Shown: positions 51,634 to 61,463 of the stretch, in pieces
Layout of the letters: each line of letters begins with the position of its first letter
How positions within the stretch are numbered: position 1 is the stretch's first letter
Source: Flavobacterium sp. SUN052
GTDB lineage: Bacteria > Bacteroidota > Bacteroidia > Flavobacteriales > Flavobacteriaceae
Length of the DNA stretch: 64,000 nucleotides
Assembly (NCBI RefSeq): GCF_028867935.1
Contig: NZ_JAPQNS010000022.1
Coordinates: 10,526 to 74,525 of the forward strand
Direction of reading: 5' to 3'
Position numbers and translations under genes: made by a program
Notes under the pieces: model-generated
What the model was told of the DNA's origin: nothing
Seen by the model: only the letters and a program-made list of their open reading frames with translations
Database searches by the model: none

Positions 51634-52716
51634 ATGCTAACGAGTGAAACAATTTTTTTCTTAGGCTTCGCGGCTTTCGTGATGTTGGTAATGGCCTTTG
51701 ACCTTGGGGCGTTTACAAAGCAAAAAAGTCACGTTGTCAGTTTTAAAGAAGCGGCTACATGGAGCGCTATTTGGGTAGCTCTGTCGATTGCTTTCTACTT
51801 TTTTATCAAAAATTACGGTTATCTCGTCCACGGTATCACCGATTTTGCCCGCCTACAGGAAGTTCGTAATACTTACGCCGACCATGTTGAACTGATTCCC
51901 GGCAACTTTGAGCGCAGTCTTCAATTATTCCAGAACAACATGGCGCTGGAATATATCACTGGCTATCTTGTTGAATACTCGCTATCGGCCGACAACATCT
52001 TTGTCTTTATCCTGATTTTTGCCTCGTTCGGCGTTCGGGAGCGATTCTACAAGAAAATCCTTGTATGGGGTATTCTGGGGGCTATCATCCTCCGGTTTGT
52101 CTTCATTTTCGTTGGGTCAGCGCTTTTGCAACGGTTCGACTGGATCATCTATATTTTTGGTGCGTTTCTGGTGTATACGGGCATTCAACTGTTTTTCCAG
52201 AAGGAGGAAGACGAGCAGATTGATACCAAGAATCACCCGGTGGTTAAACTCGTATCGAAGTACTTCAATGTATATCGCCGGAATGTAGTCGATCACTTTT
52301 TTATCCGCCGTCGGCCCGACAACAAACTCTTTGTAACGCCCCTATTCATTGTAGTGGTAGTGATCGCTTTCACCGACTTAGTGTTCGCGGTAGACTCTAT
52401 TCCAGCTATTTTCTCGATCACGAAAGACCCGTATATCGTATTCTTCTCCAACGTGTTTGCCATTATGGGGTTACGGTCAATGTTCTTTTTCCTGTCGAGT
52501 ATCATGAGCCAGTTCCGCTTCCTAAAAGTGGGCTTAGCCGTGTTGCTGACGTTTATTGGCGTTAAAATGCTTACTGAACACTGGCTCGAAGAATGGGGAT
52601 TCAAGCCCGTTTACTCGCTATATATCATCGTTGGCATTCTGGGCGTAAGTGTATTGGCTTCGTGGCTGATTCCAGAGAAGAAGGAAATAAAGGAGTCTGT
52701 TGACCAGGATGCCTAA
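51634..52716 (+). CDS. TerC-family integral membrane protein (Alx-like)
   Basis: 360 residues with about nine membrane helices. The TerC motifs are seen as EYSLSADNIFVFILIF and VIAFTDLVFAVDSIPAIFSI, whose acidic residues in the helices bind a metal ion. The family exports manganese (Alx, MntX) or takes part in tellurite resistance. The C-terminal tail is charged. It precedes the large helicase gene by 114 bp without an obvious functional link. Confidence 0.92.
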   Translation: MLTSETIFFLGFAAFVMLVMAFDLGAFTKQKSHVVSFKEAATWSAIWVALSIAFYFFIKNYGYLVHGITDFARLQEVRNTYADHVELIPGNFERSLQLFQNNMALEYITGYLVEYSLSADNIFVFILIFASFGVRERFYKKILVWGILGAIILRFVFIFVGSALLQRFDWIIYIFGAFLVYTGIQLFFQKEEDEQIDTKNHPVVKLVSKYFNVYRRNVVDHFFIRRRPDNKLFVTPLFIVVVVIAFTDLVFAVDSIPAIFSITKDPYIVFFSNVFAIMGLRSMFFFLSSIMSQFRFLKVGLAVLLTFIGVKMLTEHWLEEWGFKPVYSLYIIVGILGVSVLASWLIPEKKEIKESVDQDA

Positions 52717-52775
52717 GCTGTAAGGTGGCCGTAGAGATGTTTGAACCGGGCCTATGGCCATGCCAGAATTCGTAT

Positions 52776-52828
52776 GATTTCAATGATTTACTTCCTGTTG
52801 TCGTTTAATCCTGTAAATCATTGAAATC
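52776..52828. repeat. Inverted repeat immediately before the helicase start codon
   Basis: GATTTCAATGATTTAC and GTAAATCATTGAAATC are perfect 16-bp arms with a 21-nt loop. The right arm ends 2 nt before the GTG start at 52831. It could fold in the mRNA leader and hide the start, or terminate upstream transcription. Confidence 0.85.
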
Positions 52829-52830
52829 TT

Positions 52831-55800
52831 GTGAAAATACCGGTTCAACTTTCCACCCTTCGCTCCTACCGCCGTCGCTTAACCAACCTGAGCAGTCGAA
52901 ATCAGTCGCTTTTACTGTCGAGCCTGCCTGTTGACCAGTTTCTGGATTTGCACGATACGGACTATGTACTGAATAAACCATCGTTCTGGATTATTCAGCA
53001 GTTGGTAGCCCGTAAGTCCAGTATTCCATTGTGCGACGTGCTGGACCCGCGCCATGAACGAGCTAATCAGGCAAGCAAAAAACTCCGACGCATTGCCCGC
53101 ACTGCTGCATTCATTGAAGAAGAACGCGGTACTGAAGATCTGTACGTCGGCTGGCCGTTTGTACGGGGCCAGTTTTTAGACGGAACATCGGTTCATGGAC
53201 CGCTTCTCTTTTTCCCAGTTCGGATCGAGCAAAAGGGTGACCAGTGGCACCTTGTACGCCGTGGCGATGAGGAAGCGTTTGTAAATCCTACCTTCACGCT
53301 GGCTTACGCGCATTTTAACGCGGTCAAACTCCCCCCTGAATACGTCGAAAAGGAGTTCGACGACTTTGACAAAGATGCCCTGGCATTTCGAACGCAACTT
53401 TACGAATGGCTCAAAGCCAGTCCGTTCAAGATTAATTTTAATCAGGATCTATTCATTGACCTGCTCAAGCCATTCGATAAAGTCAATCAGAAAACATTGT
53501 TGGCGCTCGAAAAAACGGGCGAACTAAAGTTATATCCTGAAGCCGTATTAGGCATTTTCCCGCAAGCCGGGTCGTTTTTGGTACCAGATTATGACGAACT
53601 TATAGGAGCAGAGGATGAAGAGCCCGAGGTAGAAGTGCCGGGAATTCCGGGGCATTACCCGCCACCCCAAGCCCTCTACTCTAAACCCTTTACCGAAAAG
53701 TCCCTCCGCACACCCCTCCCCCTCGATGCGTCGCAGGAGGCAGCGGTTCGAGCGGTCAAAGCAGGGGAGTCGCTGGTGGTACAGGGTCCGCCGGGTACGG
53801 GGAAATCACAATTGATAGCCAATCTGATGGCCGACGCTGCCGCTGAAGGCAAACGGGTGTTGCTGGTTTGTCAGAAACGAGCCGCTCTGGATGTTGTTTA
53901 TGCCCGACTTCGGGAGGTTGGGATGGAGCGCTTTATTGCGCTGATTCACGATTTTCAGGATGATCGCAAAGCACTCTACGCTCAGTTGGCGGGCCAGATT
54001 GAAGCTATTGACAGCTACCGGCAACAGAACAATGGGCTAGATGCCGTTTTGATTGAGCGAGATTTCGACCGGGAAAGCCACCAGATCGACGAACTCGTAG
54101 CCGACTTACAATCATTTAAGGACGCGCTCTTTGATACGGCCGAATGTGGCATATCGCCGAAGGAGCTGTACCTGAGCAGCAACCCATCGGCAGAAACAAT
54201 CGCGCTGGACGATGTTTATCCTCATTTTCCACTAACGGATGTGGACAACTTCGTGCAGCGGCTGACTAATTACACCGGTTACCAGCAGCGGGTGGGCGCC
54301 ACACACCCCTGGCACGACCGCGTATCGTTTGCTGATTTTTCTACCGCCGACCAATTTGTAATCGACCGGGCCGTTAACGATGTGCGCATGGTGGCAGCTG
54401 AGGCTGACCCCGTTGCCACGGAACAATTGGGGGCAACTCTGCTCCCGGCCGTATGGAAACAATGGCACGAATCGGCTTGGGCGCTGGAAGCTCTTTTGGA
54501 ATTGCTTACAGGTGACGATAGCCGCGCACTCTGGACAGCGGTGCAGTTTTTAAGAACCTCGCCCGAGCATCCTGCCAACACCGTCGCCGAAGGCGAATTA
54601 CTTCGCCTGGCCGACGTTTGGGAAGATGCGTTGGTTGCTCCGGGGCCGCTAAAAGAGATGACATCTCTGTCAACACTCTCTTCCCTTTCATCCCTCCTCA
54701 CTTCCGCTCTCACCGCCCGCGACTCATGGGTAAACTGGAACTGGTGGCAACTAACTAATCCTGGTAAAGACGAACTCAGGCAGGTAACGCAAACCAATGG
54801 GCTTACAACCTCTGCCGATGATCTGCGAACCATGCGGGTTCGACTCGAAAAAAGCCAGACCCTAGAGCAACTACGCCCGCAGACGGATGTACTCTTAACT
54901 TCGTTGCCGCTGTTTGCTGAACCAGAAACCCTCCGGTTGCTACAGCAAGCCCGGGAACTCACGGCCCGCATTGCCGACTTACCCGTACTAGCTATGCTCC
55001 CCGCCGGAGCCTGGGTTTCTGCGTCCACATTTACGGAATCCGTCAAGGCACTATTGACTCAGGCAACCACCGTTTCTGATGCCGTAGCTGATTGGCAGCC
55101 TTTTCTTACCGATACGCAAATCGACGCAATTTGGACGAATGAAACGCAGGCTAACACGCTCCGCAAGGCGCTTAGGGCCGATTTTGACCTGCTAATTGAG
55201 AACGACCGGATATGGACGGGTTTTAGCGATGCCGAGAAAACAGTAAGTAAACGATTGGCCGGCAAGGCAGAGCCGGTTCAGTTGTTCATGAACAGTTTGC
55301 GTTTAACCTGGCTAAATCATCTGGAACGGCAGTTTCCGGCCCTACGCTCGGTTTCGTCGCTAAAAATGGGCCAACAGGAAGGGGCTTTACAGGACAGCAT
55401 TCAGAAAAAGCAGCAGTTGAGCCGCGACATTTTGGGAATGCACCTCCGTCAGCAAACCTACCGCAACCTCGCATTCAACCGGCTCAACAACATTACGACC
55501 TACCGCGACTTATTGCACCAAACAACCAAAAAACGCAATATTTGGCCCGTACGGCGGCTTATGGGCCAATATGCTGACGAGGTATTTAGGCTGGTACCGT
55601 GCTGGATGGCCTCGCCCGAATCAGTGTCAGCAATTTTGCCCTTGCAGGAAGGGCTTTTTGATCTGGTTATTTTTGATGAAGCCTCGCAGTGTTTTGCCGA
55701 GAATGGGGTGCCAGCTATGTTCCGGGGAAAGCAGGTGATTGTTACGGGCGACAGCCAGCAACTCCGTCCCAGCGACCTGTATCGCACTCGGATCGAAGAC

Positions 55801-56769
55801 GAGCTCCCGGATGACGAGACAGATCAGACGGCCCTCGAAGTAGAGTCGCTGCTTGAATTGGCTGCCCAATCGTTGCCACAAGTTTCATTAACAGGCCATT
55901 ACCGAAGCCGCTCGCTGGATCTGATTCAATTCTCGAACGAACATTTTTACCAGAATAAACTGACGCTTTTGCCAGACTGCCAAACGCTCAACGAACGCAT
56001 TCCCGCGATTCGTTACCAGTTAGTTTCTGGCCTTTGGCAACAAAACACGAATCCAGTAGAAGCCGAAGCGGTGGTAAAACTAGTGGCTCGAATAATTACC
56101 GAAATGCCCGGCCGGTCCATTGGCGTTGTCACCTTCAACTTCCCCCAACAACAGCTCATTCAGGAGCTACTGGAAACGTCGGGAACACCGGTCACATTCG
56201 TCAAAAACATCGAAAATGTGCAGGGCGACGAGTGCGACATCATCATTTTCTCGGTGGGTTACGCCCCCGATGAAAAAGGTCGTTTGGCGATGCAGTTTGG
56301 GAGTCTGAACATGGCCGGTGGTACCAATCGGCTAAATGTAGCCGTGACCCGCGCCCGCGAACGGGTGTATGTTATCACCAGCCTTCGACCAGAGCAACTG
56401 GCAGTCGACAATGTCGCCAACGATGGCCCGCGTTTGTTAAAAGCCTATCTGAAATATGCTCAGCACGTCTCGGAGGGTAAATTCCAACCACAACAACGCC
56501 GGGTGGAGGGGTTACGAGTGGCTCATTTGCTTAAAAATAATTTAGCTTCTCAGCACCCGAACTGGCAACCCGAACTGCCCGTGGCCGATCTCACCATCCG
56601 CGAGGGCAACCAATACACGGGCCTTGTTCTGACCGACGACGATCAGTATTATTCGCAAACTATTAAAGAAGCGCACGCCCTACTGCCTTTCGCACTGCGC
56701 AACAAACAGTGGCCATACAAAAGGCATTGGAGCCGGGAGTTCTGGAAAAACGATAAGAGCGCTGATTAA
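52831..56769 (+). CDS. Large SF1 (Upf1/DNA2-like) helicase, DUF4011-like N-terminus
   Basis: 1,312 residues starting with GTG 52831 (MKIPVQLSTLRSYRRRL). An N-terminal ~300-residue region resembles those of DUF4011-type helicases (SLLLSSLPVDQFLDL). Walker A is VVQGPPGTGKSQLIANL (near residue 320). An insert of ~600 helical residues follows. Walker B is LVIFDEASQCFAENG, then motif III VTGDSQQLRPSD, later VVTFNFPQQQLIQELL, motif V VQGDECDIIIFSVGY and motif VI RLNVAVTRARERVYV. It is a nucleic-acid helicase/translocase. No nuclease domain is visible. Related proteins occur in defence islands, but no other defence gene is beside it, so that role is speculative. Confidence 0.88.
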   Translation: MKIPVQLSTLRSYRRRLTNLSSRNQSLLLSSLPVDQFLDLHDTDYVLNKPSFWIIQQLVARKSSIPLCDVLDPRHERANQASKKLRRIARTAAFIEEERGTEDLYVGWPFVRGQFLDGTSVHGPLLFFPVRIEQKGDQWHLVRRGDEEAFVNPTFTLAYAHFNAVKLPPEYVEKEFDDFDKDALAFRTQLYEWLKASPFKINFNQDLFIDLLKPFDKVNQKTLLALEKTGELKLYPEAVLGIFPQAGSFLVPDYDELIGAEDEEPEVEVPGIPGHYPPPQALYSKPFTEKSLRTPLPLDASQEAAVRAVKAGESLVVQGPPGTGKSQLIANLMADAAAEGKRVLLVCQKRAALDVVYARLREVGMERFIALIHDFQDDRKALYAQLAGQIEAIDSYRQQNNGLDAVLIERDFDRESHQIDELVADLQSFKDALFDTAECGISPKELYLSSNPSAETIALDDVYPHFPLTDVDNFVQRLTNYTGYQQRVGATHPWHDRVSFADFSTADQFVIDRAVNDVRMVAAEADPVATEQLGATLLPAVWKQWHESAWALEALLELLTGDDSRALWTAVQFLRTSPEHPANTVAEGELLRLADVWEDALVAPGPLKEMTSLSTLSSLSSLLTSALTARDSWVNWNWWQLTNPGKDELRQVTQTNGLTTSADDLRTMRVRLEKSQTLEQLRPQTDVLLTSLPLFAEPETLRLLQQARELTARIADLPVLAMLPAGAWVSASTFTESVKALLTQATTVSDAVADWQPFLTDTQIDAIWTNETQANTLRKALRADFDLLIENDRIWTGFSDAEKTVSKRLAGKAEPVQLFMNSLRLTWLNHLERQFPALRSVSSLKMGQQEGALQDSIQKKQQLSRDILGMHLRQQTYRNLAFNRLNNITTYRDLLHQTTKKRNIWPVRRLMGQYADEVFRLVPCWMASPESVSAILPLQEGLFDLVIFDEASQCFAENGVPAMFRGKQVIVTGDSQQLRPSDLYRTRIEDELPDDETDQTALEVESLLELAAQSLPQVSLTGHYRSRSLDLIQFSNEHFYQNKLTLLPDCQTLNERIPAIRYQLVSGLWQQNTNPVEAEAVVKLVARIITEMPGRSIGVVTFNFPQQQLIQELLETSGTPVTFVKNIENVQGDECDIIIFSVGYAPDEKGRLAMQFGSLNMAGGTNRLNVAVTRARERVYVITSLRPEQLAVDNVANDGPRLLKAYLKYAQHVSEGKFQPQQRRVEGLRVAHLLKNNLASQHPNWQPELPVADLTIREGNQYTGLVLTDDDQYYSQTIKEAHALLPFALRNKQWPYKRHWSREFWKNDKSAD

Positions 56770-56833
56770 GCGGATAGGGCGGGGCAACATGGTTTTATAT
56801 CTACCTGAAAAAGAAAATCCGCCCTAATCCGCT
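56769..56833. repeat. Inverted repeat after the helicase gene
   Basis: AGCGGATAGGGCGG pairs imperfectly with CCGCCCTAATCCGCT. No T run follows, so it may be a repeat or a weak terminator. Confidence 0.55.
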
Positions 56834-56886
56834 CCGTCCGTTCAATCCGCATTCCTATTCAAAAAGCCTCAATCAACTTTTCAGAT

Positions 56887-56894
56887 TACCTTTG
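56887..56894 (+). promoter_or_regulatory. Candidate -7 element upstream of lpdA
   Basis: TACCTTTG fits TAnnTTTG, 70 bp before the lpdA start. A clear TTG at -33 is not seen. Confidence 0.45.
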
Positions 56895-56964
56895 CGTTGT
56901 TTCATTAAGGAGTGGGCTACCAGTATAGGCTTCATTCTTCATTATACTTTCTTCATTAATCAAA

Positions 56965-58362
56965 ATGGCTTCACAGTACGATGTGATCGTGGTAGGTAGC
57001 GGACCGGGCGGCTATGTAGCTGCCATTCGGGCTTCGCAATTAGGGTTGAAAACGGCCGTTATTGAGCGCGAAAGCCTCGGCGGTATCTGCCTGAACTGGG
57101 GCTGCATTCCCACAAAGGCGCTCTTAAAAAGTGCCCAAGTGTTTGAATACATCAAGCACTCAGCCGATTATGGTATCACCGTTGGCGATTCGAGTGCCGA
57201 TTTTGGGGCCGTTATTAAACGGAGCCGGGGCGTGGCCGATGCTATGAGCAAAGGCGTGCAGTTTCTGATGAAGAAAAACAAAATTGATGTCATCAGCGGC
57301 ACCGGCAAGGTAATTCCCGGCAAAAAAGTAACTGTGACTGATAAAGACGGCAAAGCAACCGATTACGAGGCCAAACATATTATTGTTGCTACGGGTGGCC
57401 GGGCACGAGCATTGCCCTCTGTCCCCATCGATGGTCAGAAGGTGATTGAGTACCGTAAGGCAATGACCCTTGAAAAACGGCCTGATTCGATGCTCGTGAT
57501 TGGTTCGGGGGCTATTGGTGTCGAGTTCGCGTATGTCTACGCCAGCATGGGAACGAAGGTGACCATCATAGAATTCATGCCGAGCATTGTGCCTGTTGAA
57601 GATGAGGACATCTCCAAAGAACTCGCCAAGCAGTACAAGAAATTGGGTGTCGATATTTACACCAGTTCTGAAGTGCTGAAAGTAGATACGAGTGGTAACG
57701 TGTGTAGCATTTTGGTAAAAACGCCACAAGGTGAAAAAACCTTCCAGGCCGACATAGTACTGTCAGCAGCAGGAGTAGTAGCCAACATTGAGAACATCGG
57801 GCTGGAAGAAACCGGCATCAAAACCGACCGGGGCAAAATCGTCACCGACGATTACTACCGCACTAACATCGAAGGCTACTACGCTATCGGTGATTGTACT
57901 AAAGGTCAGGCTCTGGCGCACGTAGCCTCAGCCGAAGCCATCATTTGTGTAGAGAAAATTGCTGGTCTGCCCCACGTGGAGCCGCTGAACTACAACAACA
58001 TACCAGGTTGTACGTATTGTACGCCGGAGATTGCCTCAGTAGGTTATACAGAGAAAGCCGCCCGCGAAGCTGGTTACGACATCAAAGTCGGTAAGTTTCC
58101 ATTCTCGGCATCGGGTAAGGCCAAAGCATCGGGTACGCCGGAAGGGTTTGTCAAAGTAATTTTCGATGCAAAATACGGCGAGTGGCTCGGTGCCCACCTG
58201 ATTGGTAACAACGTAACTGAAATGATTGCTGAAGTGGTGGCAGCTCGCAAGCTGGAAACAACGGGTCACGAAATTCTCCGGACGGTTCACCCTCACCCAA
58301 CAATGTCAGAAGCCATCAAAGACGCCACCGAAGCGGCTTACGATGAAGCGATACACTTGTAG
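56965..58362 (+). CDS. lpdA: Dihydrolipoyl dehydrogenase (E3)
   Basis: 465 residues. FAD-binding VVVGSGPGGYVAAIRASQLG, redox disulfide GGICLNWGCIPTKALL, NAD-binding LVIGSGAIGVEFAYVYASMG, and the C-terminal His-Glu pair in RTVHPHPTMSEAIKDA. It reoxidises dihydrolipoamide of the pyruvate/2-oxoglutarate dehydrogenase and glycine cleavage complexes using NAD in the cytoplasm. Length and motifs are typical. It is monocistronic, with a terminator after it. Confidence 0.96.
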   Translation: MASQYDVIVVGSGPGGYVAAIRASQLGLKTAVIERESLGGICLNWGCIPTKALLKSAQVFEYIKHSADYGITVGDSSADFGAVIKRSRGVADAMSKGVQFLMKKNKIDVISGTGKVIPGKKVTVTDKDGKATDYEAKHIIVATGGRARALPSVPIDGQKVIEYRKAMTLEKRPDSMLVIGSGAIGVEFAYVYASMGTKVTIIEFMPSIVPVEDEDISKELAKQYKKLGVDIYTSSEVLKVDTSGNVCSILVKTPQGEKTFQADIVLSAAGVVANIENIGLEETGIKTDRGKIVTDDYYRTNIEGYYAIGDCTKGQALAHVASAEAIICVEKIAGLPHVEPLNYNNIPGCTYCTPEIASVGYTEKAAREAGYDIKVGKFPFSASGKAKASGTPEGFVKVIFDAKYGEWLGAHLIGNNVTEMIAEVVAARKLETTGHEILRTVHPHPTMSEAIKDATEAAYDEAIHL

Positions 58363-58392
58363 TAGAGAGCTGGGTTAAAGAGCGAAAGAGAT

Positions 58393-58440
58393 AAAGAGTG
58401 AAAGAGCGGTTCGAATCTGACAACCGCTCTTTCGCTCTTT
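58393..58440. terminator. Bidirectional terminator between lpdA and the DUF3267-like gene
   Basis: AAAGAGTGAAAGAGCGGTT and AACCGCTCTTTCGCTCTTT form a stem with one mismatch and a 10-nt loop, between convergent genes. Confidence 0.85.
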
Positions 58441-58442
58441 GT

Positions 58443-59135
58443 TTATTTCTCCGCAAAAAAATATGACCGCTGTTCCTCTTTCAAATCGTCGTAGGTATAG
58501 ATAGGGCGATGGCGATTTTTGAACTGATAGTTGATAAGCACGAAATCGCCGATACAGGCTGTCGTGTGAATAAATAAGGTTGTTCCGAAGAAGAGCCCGT
58601 ACTGTGGCCAAATTGCCCAGGCGATTATAAGTGCCGTGGTGATGACCAGAAATGGCATAACCGCTACCCAGGCTAGTTCGCGCCCCGTGTGCACAAATTT
58701 GTGGGCGTAGGCATACACAATCATACTTTTCCACGAGCCGCCAAAGCCCACATCAGTCGCGCCGTAATATTTAAACACGGCGGCATGAATTACCTCGTGA
58801 ATGGGTAGCAACACAAAAAAGGCGATAAAAGCGAACCCAAATTGCCCCATCACATCTGCGCCCTTGGTTGCCTTACCCGTTTGTACAGCTTCATTGACTT
58901 TGTGGCTTTCGCCTACAAAAGTGGACCCCAACAAATAGCCGATACCGGCTCCACCAATAGCCAGCAGCAGGATAAATACCCAGCTAGTCCATTTCTTGGG
59001 TTTCGGTTTCTGTGCTGCATCAACCTTGACGAAACCGAGTTCACGCGTCAGGAACTGAGCCATTTCATCGATCCTAAACGAATCAATTAGTTCGTAGCGA
59101 TCAGCATTGTTCAGTTGTTCTACTGTTGGTTTCAT
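58443..59135 (-). CDS. DUF3267-like membrane metalloprotease-type protein
   Basis: 230 residues from ATG 59135 (MKPTVEQLNNADRYEL). Four or five hydrophobic segments. The zinc motif HExxH appears as LLPIHEVIHAAVFKYYGATD in a membrane helix, and a later HTTACIGDFVLINYQF carries possible further ligands. This is the DUF3267/putative zincin pattern. Substrate unknown. Confidence 0.82.
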   Translation of the reverse strand: MKPTVEQLNNADRYELIDSFRIDEMAQFLTRELGFVKVDAAQKPKPKKWTSWVFILLLAIGGAGIGYLLGSTFVGESHKVNEAVQTGKATKGADVMGQFGFAFIAFFVLLPIHEVIHAAVFKYYGATDVGFGGSWKSMIVYAYAHKFVHTGRELAWVAVMPFLVITTALIIAWAIWPQYGLFFGTTLFIHTTACIGDFVLINYQFKNRHRPIYTYDDLKEEQRSYFFAEK

Positions 59136-59228
59136 GCGAAAACCGTATCGATTAAGTGTTTCGCCAGTAAAAATAAACCAGCTCAACTACTTATCAACTG
59201 ATTAGTGCTGAGCGGTTCCATACTTGTA

Positions 59229-59250
59229 GAGACGCAAGATTTTGCGTCTC
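59229..59250. repeat. Small palindrome GAGACGCAA...TTGCGTCTC
   Basis: Nine-bp arms with a 4-nt loop (59229-59237 and 59242-59250), in the space between two minus-strand genes. Confidence 0.6.
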
Positions 59251-59396
59251 CGCTCACTACCAGCAAAGAACTTACCTTCTTGGGCCAGGCCAGCATGCGT
59301 TCGGATCTACCTGCTATACGCCCGAAGAAATCACCATTGGAAACGGGCGAGTCGACGACACCCGGCACGACAAAAATTAACAGCGAGTTGCCAATT

Positions 59397-59681
59397 TCAG
59401 AAGGAGCGGGACTGTACCTTTATCATTTCTTCGAGTTTGGTTGCTTTGTGGAGTACCAGGCGGTGAATCCGTTCTGAGTTTTCAACTCCTTTGAGGAAAG
59501 CGATCACACTTTCAACGGCTATTCTGGACAATACTTCCTGATCATCGGTGTCCGTTCCGTGTTGCTTCATCCGCTCCAGTATAATGGTTGATGCCTGACG
59601 AATGAAAGTTTCGTCTTCTGGTAGGGATTGGAGCCTTAATTTGGACTCTGCGAACTGTAGATTTATCGCTATACGTTCCAT
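59397..59681 (-). CDS. Small protein, possibly ZapA-like
   Basis: 94 residues. Helical, charged and without signal peptide (DETFIRQASTIILERMKQHG, then LSRIAVESVIAFLKGVENSE). The pattern of an N-terminal beta part followed by a long helix with RQA and a conserved Asp/Leu/Ala segment recalls the cell-division protein ZapA of Bacteroidota, but identity is weak. It lacks close operon partners. Confidence 0.5.
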   Translation of the reverse strand: MERIAINLQFAESKLRLQSLPEDETFIRQASTIILERMKQHGTDTDDQEVLSRIAVESVIAFLKGVENSERIHRLVLHKATKLEEMIKVQSRSF

Positions 59682-59714
59682 AAAAGCGAAGTTACTAGCA
59701 TTTCCATTCAGTAC

Positions 59715-59855
59715 TCATTGTTCTGCATAATGCTTTAAGAAGAGGGGTAAACAGCCCATTTTGGCCCGGAGTGATTGCCAATTGTAGCGTTCTTGAATGA
59801 CGGCCTTTTGAAGGCTTCGTACCACGAGGGCGGACCGTTCGAAAGAGTAGGTCAT
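59715..59855 (-). CDS. Short ORF of unknown origin, possible gene remnant
   Basis: 46 residues from ATG 59855: MTYSFERSALVVRSLQKAVI, with a basic and aromatic continuation ending at stop 59715-59717. The frame is open, but no family was recognised. It could be a fragment of a longer lost gene or a chance ORF. Confidence 0.25.
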   Translation of the reverse strand: MTYSFERSALVVRSLQKAVIQERYNWQSLRAKMGCLPLFLKHYAEQ

Positions 59856-59952
59856 ACTTGTGAAATCAGGAAATTCTTTTCTTTTTCCTTCTTTTCACGC
59901 GGTGAGCTGACACGGTTTAGAGAGTAGTCTCTAACACAATTCTTTTCGGGTT

Positions 59953-60441
59953 TTAAAATGTTGGTGTCGGTATTTTCATGGTCCACATCAGAACCATCCC
60001 CACAACTCCGCCCAAAAGCATTAATGGAAACAATAGTTTTATCTGGCTCGCTGTTACCTCAGTATTGCCGCTGAAACTTGTTTTTCTAAAAAGACCGGGA
60101 TGCCTTTCCAAGAAAGCCGCACCATCTTTAAAATAAATCCAGCGAACACTTAAAATCCACAAAACGATTATTGAAGCATGAAAAATTAGCACAATTGGAT
60201 TCATCGCTCGTGGGTTAAAGAAATCAAAAATACTATTTGTCAGTCCGCTTAGATTTCCAATTGCTACTATTATCCATGGGATATTACCGAACAGAAGCAG
60301 CCCTTTAAACAGCCTTTCATAACCCTCTTCCAAATCGGGATTAATGGCAATATATTTTTTGGCTCTATATTTTAAGCTAAACGCATTGATAACTGTCACC
60401 GCAATGAGCAGCATCCAAGCTTGTTTGAATAGTATATCCAT
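59953..60441 (-). CDS. Hypothetical four-helix membrane protein
   Basis: 162 residues with four hydrophobic segments (ILFKQAWMLLIAVTVINAFS, LLLFGNIPWIIVAIGNL, VLIFHASIIVLWILSVRWIY and LLFPLMLLGGVVGMVLMWTM). It was not recognised. Followed on the same strand by tight intergenic sequence without known genes. Confidence 0.65.
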   Translation of the reverse strand: MDILFKQAWMLLIAVTVINAFSLKYRAKKYIAINPDLEEGYERLFKGLLLFGNIPWIIVAIGNLSGLTNSIFDFFNPRAMNPIVLIFHASIIVLWILSVRWIYFKDGAAFLERHPGLFRKTSFSGNTEVTASQIKLLFPLMLLGGVVGMVLMWTMKIPTPTF

Positions 60442-60499
60442 TTTTTATAATGGCGAAACTCCCCGATGGACCCACTTTCTGCTTTCAGACTTCACAACA

Positions 60500-60892
60500 T
60501 CAAGCTACTTTCCCCTCTGTTTGCCGAAAGAGCATGCCTGACCAAACCACAAGCACGAGCGCCAGTAAAACTTGCCCCCACCCAGTAGCTTTTTCAACGC
60601 CATTCAACACAGCCAGCGTGTGAATGACGATAAGGGCCAGATTGGACAACAACACAGATAAAAGCATTGCTCTACCACCTAATGAGGAGCCAGCATTGCG
60701 GACATACCAACATGCTACGGCATAGGCAATTAATTGAGTACCGTACCCTTGCGCTACCAGTTTGATTCCATCATTCAGCCAAGCAGGGTTTGTCAGATAT
60801 TGCCCTGCCATAAACTCAGGAGCAAACGTAAGCCCCAGCCCGAATAGCGAAACGACGACAGCTACGAATGTAAATAGATTTTTGGCATTCAT
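60500..60892 (-). CDS. Hypothetical small membrane protein
   Basis: 130 residues, four hydrophobic helices (LFTFVAVVVSLFGLGLTFAP, LIAYAVACWYVRNA, MLLSVLLSNLALIVIHTLAV and VLLALVLVVWSGMLF). It resembles small membrane proteins annotated DUF4345/DoxX-like by general shape, but no motif decides. It is 58 bp from the previous membrane protein and probably in the same unit. Confidence 0.65.
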   Translation of the reverse strand: MNAKNLFTFVAVVVSLFGLGLTFAPEFMAGQYLTNPAWLNDGIKLVAQGYGTQLIAYAVACWYVRNAGSSLGGRAMLLSVLLSNLALIVIHTLAVLNGVEKATGWGQVLLALVLVVWSGMLFRQTEGKVA

Positions 60893-61463
60893 TGTATGGT
60901 AAGTTTAGGCGGTTTGACTACTGGCAGTCAGCGAACTATGATTTAGCGGGCTTGTGACGACTGACCTTATCTTTCATCAGTAATTATAACTAACCTCGTA
61001 GTAACCCCAAACATTAGACTGCAAAAAGGGACATCAATTTATTAAGCGTGATTATAATGCCAAAGGGGCAATTAATAGCTAACCATGAAGTGGTTCGGGC
61101 CTTTTTCGTATCATTGCCCCAACCGTAAAGCTGTCGGGATGAACAAGGATTACCTAGCCGGATTGGCCGATGCGTATCAGGATGCCCACCCGACGGATTT
61201 TAGAAACGATGTTACGACGAATGAGCGAAGGCGCGCCAATGAACTCTGCTTTCACTCTGTCTAGTCTATGTCGGTACGGAATAAAACCGAGCATTTGCCA
61301 CTGAGGAAAAGCGGGTAAAACCCTCTCTTCTCGTTTCACCCGCAGATGTCCACTTTTACTTGACGACGTACATGTTCTATTTCCTTCAAATCAACAGCAA
61401 GAGATGTATTGCAACACCAATAAAAAAGCACTTAACATTACTGATAAGTGCTTGATAATCAAG
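60893..61463. other. Intergenic region, no supported gene
   Basis: About 570 bp. It has open frames on both strands (for example 61085-61264 plus and 61154-61339 minus), neither with recognisable sequence. The 3' side carries the terminator of tRNA-Thr. Confidence 0.45.
61422..61453 (-). terminator. Terminator of tRNA-Thr
   Basis: AAGCACTT pairs with AAGTGCTT, followed on the minus strand by a T run. Confidence 0.85.

Noticed and set aside
59205..59477. 90-residue plus-strand ORF beginning MLSGSILVETQDF
   Set aside because: No recognisable domain; it spans a palindrome and overlaps a better minus-strand gene.
61085..61339. Short ORFs on opposite strands before tRNA-Thr
   Set aside because: Both lack known motifs, overlap each other and have no initiation context, so neither can be supported.
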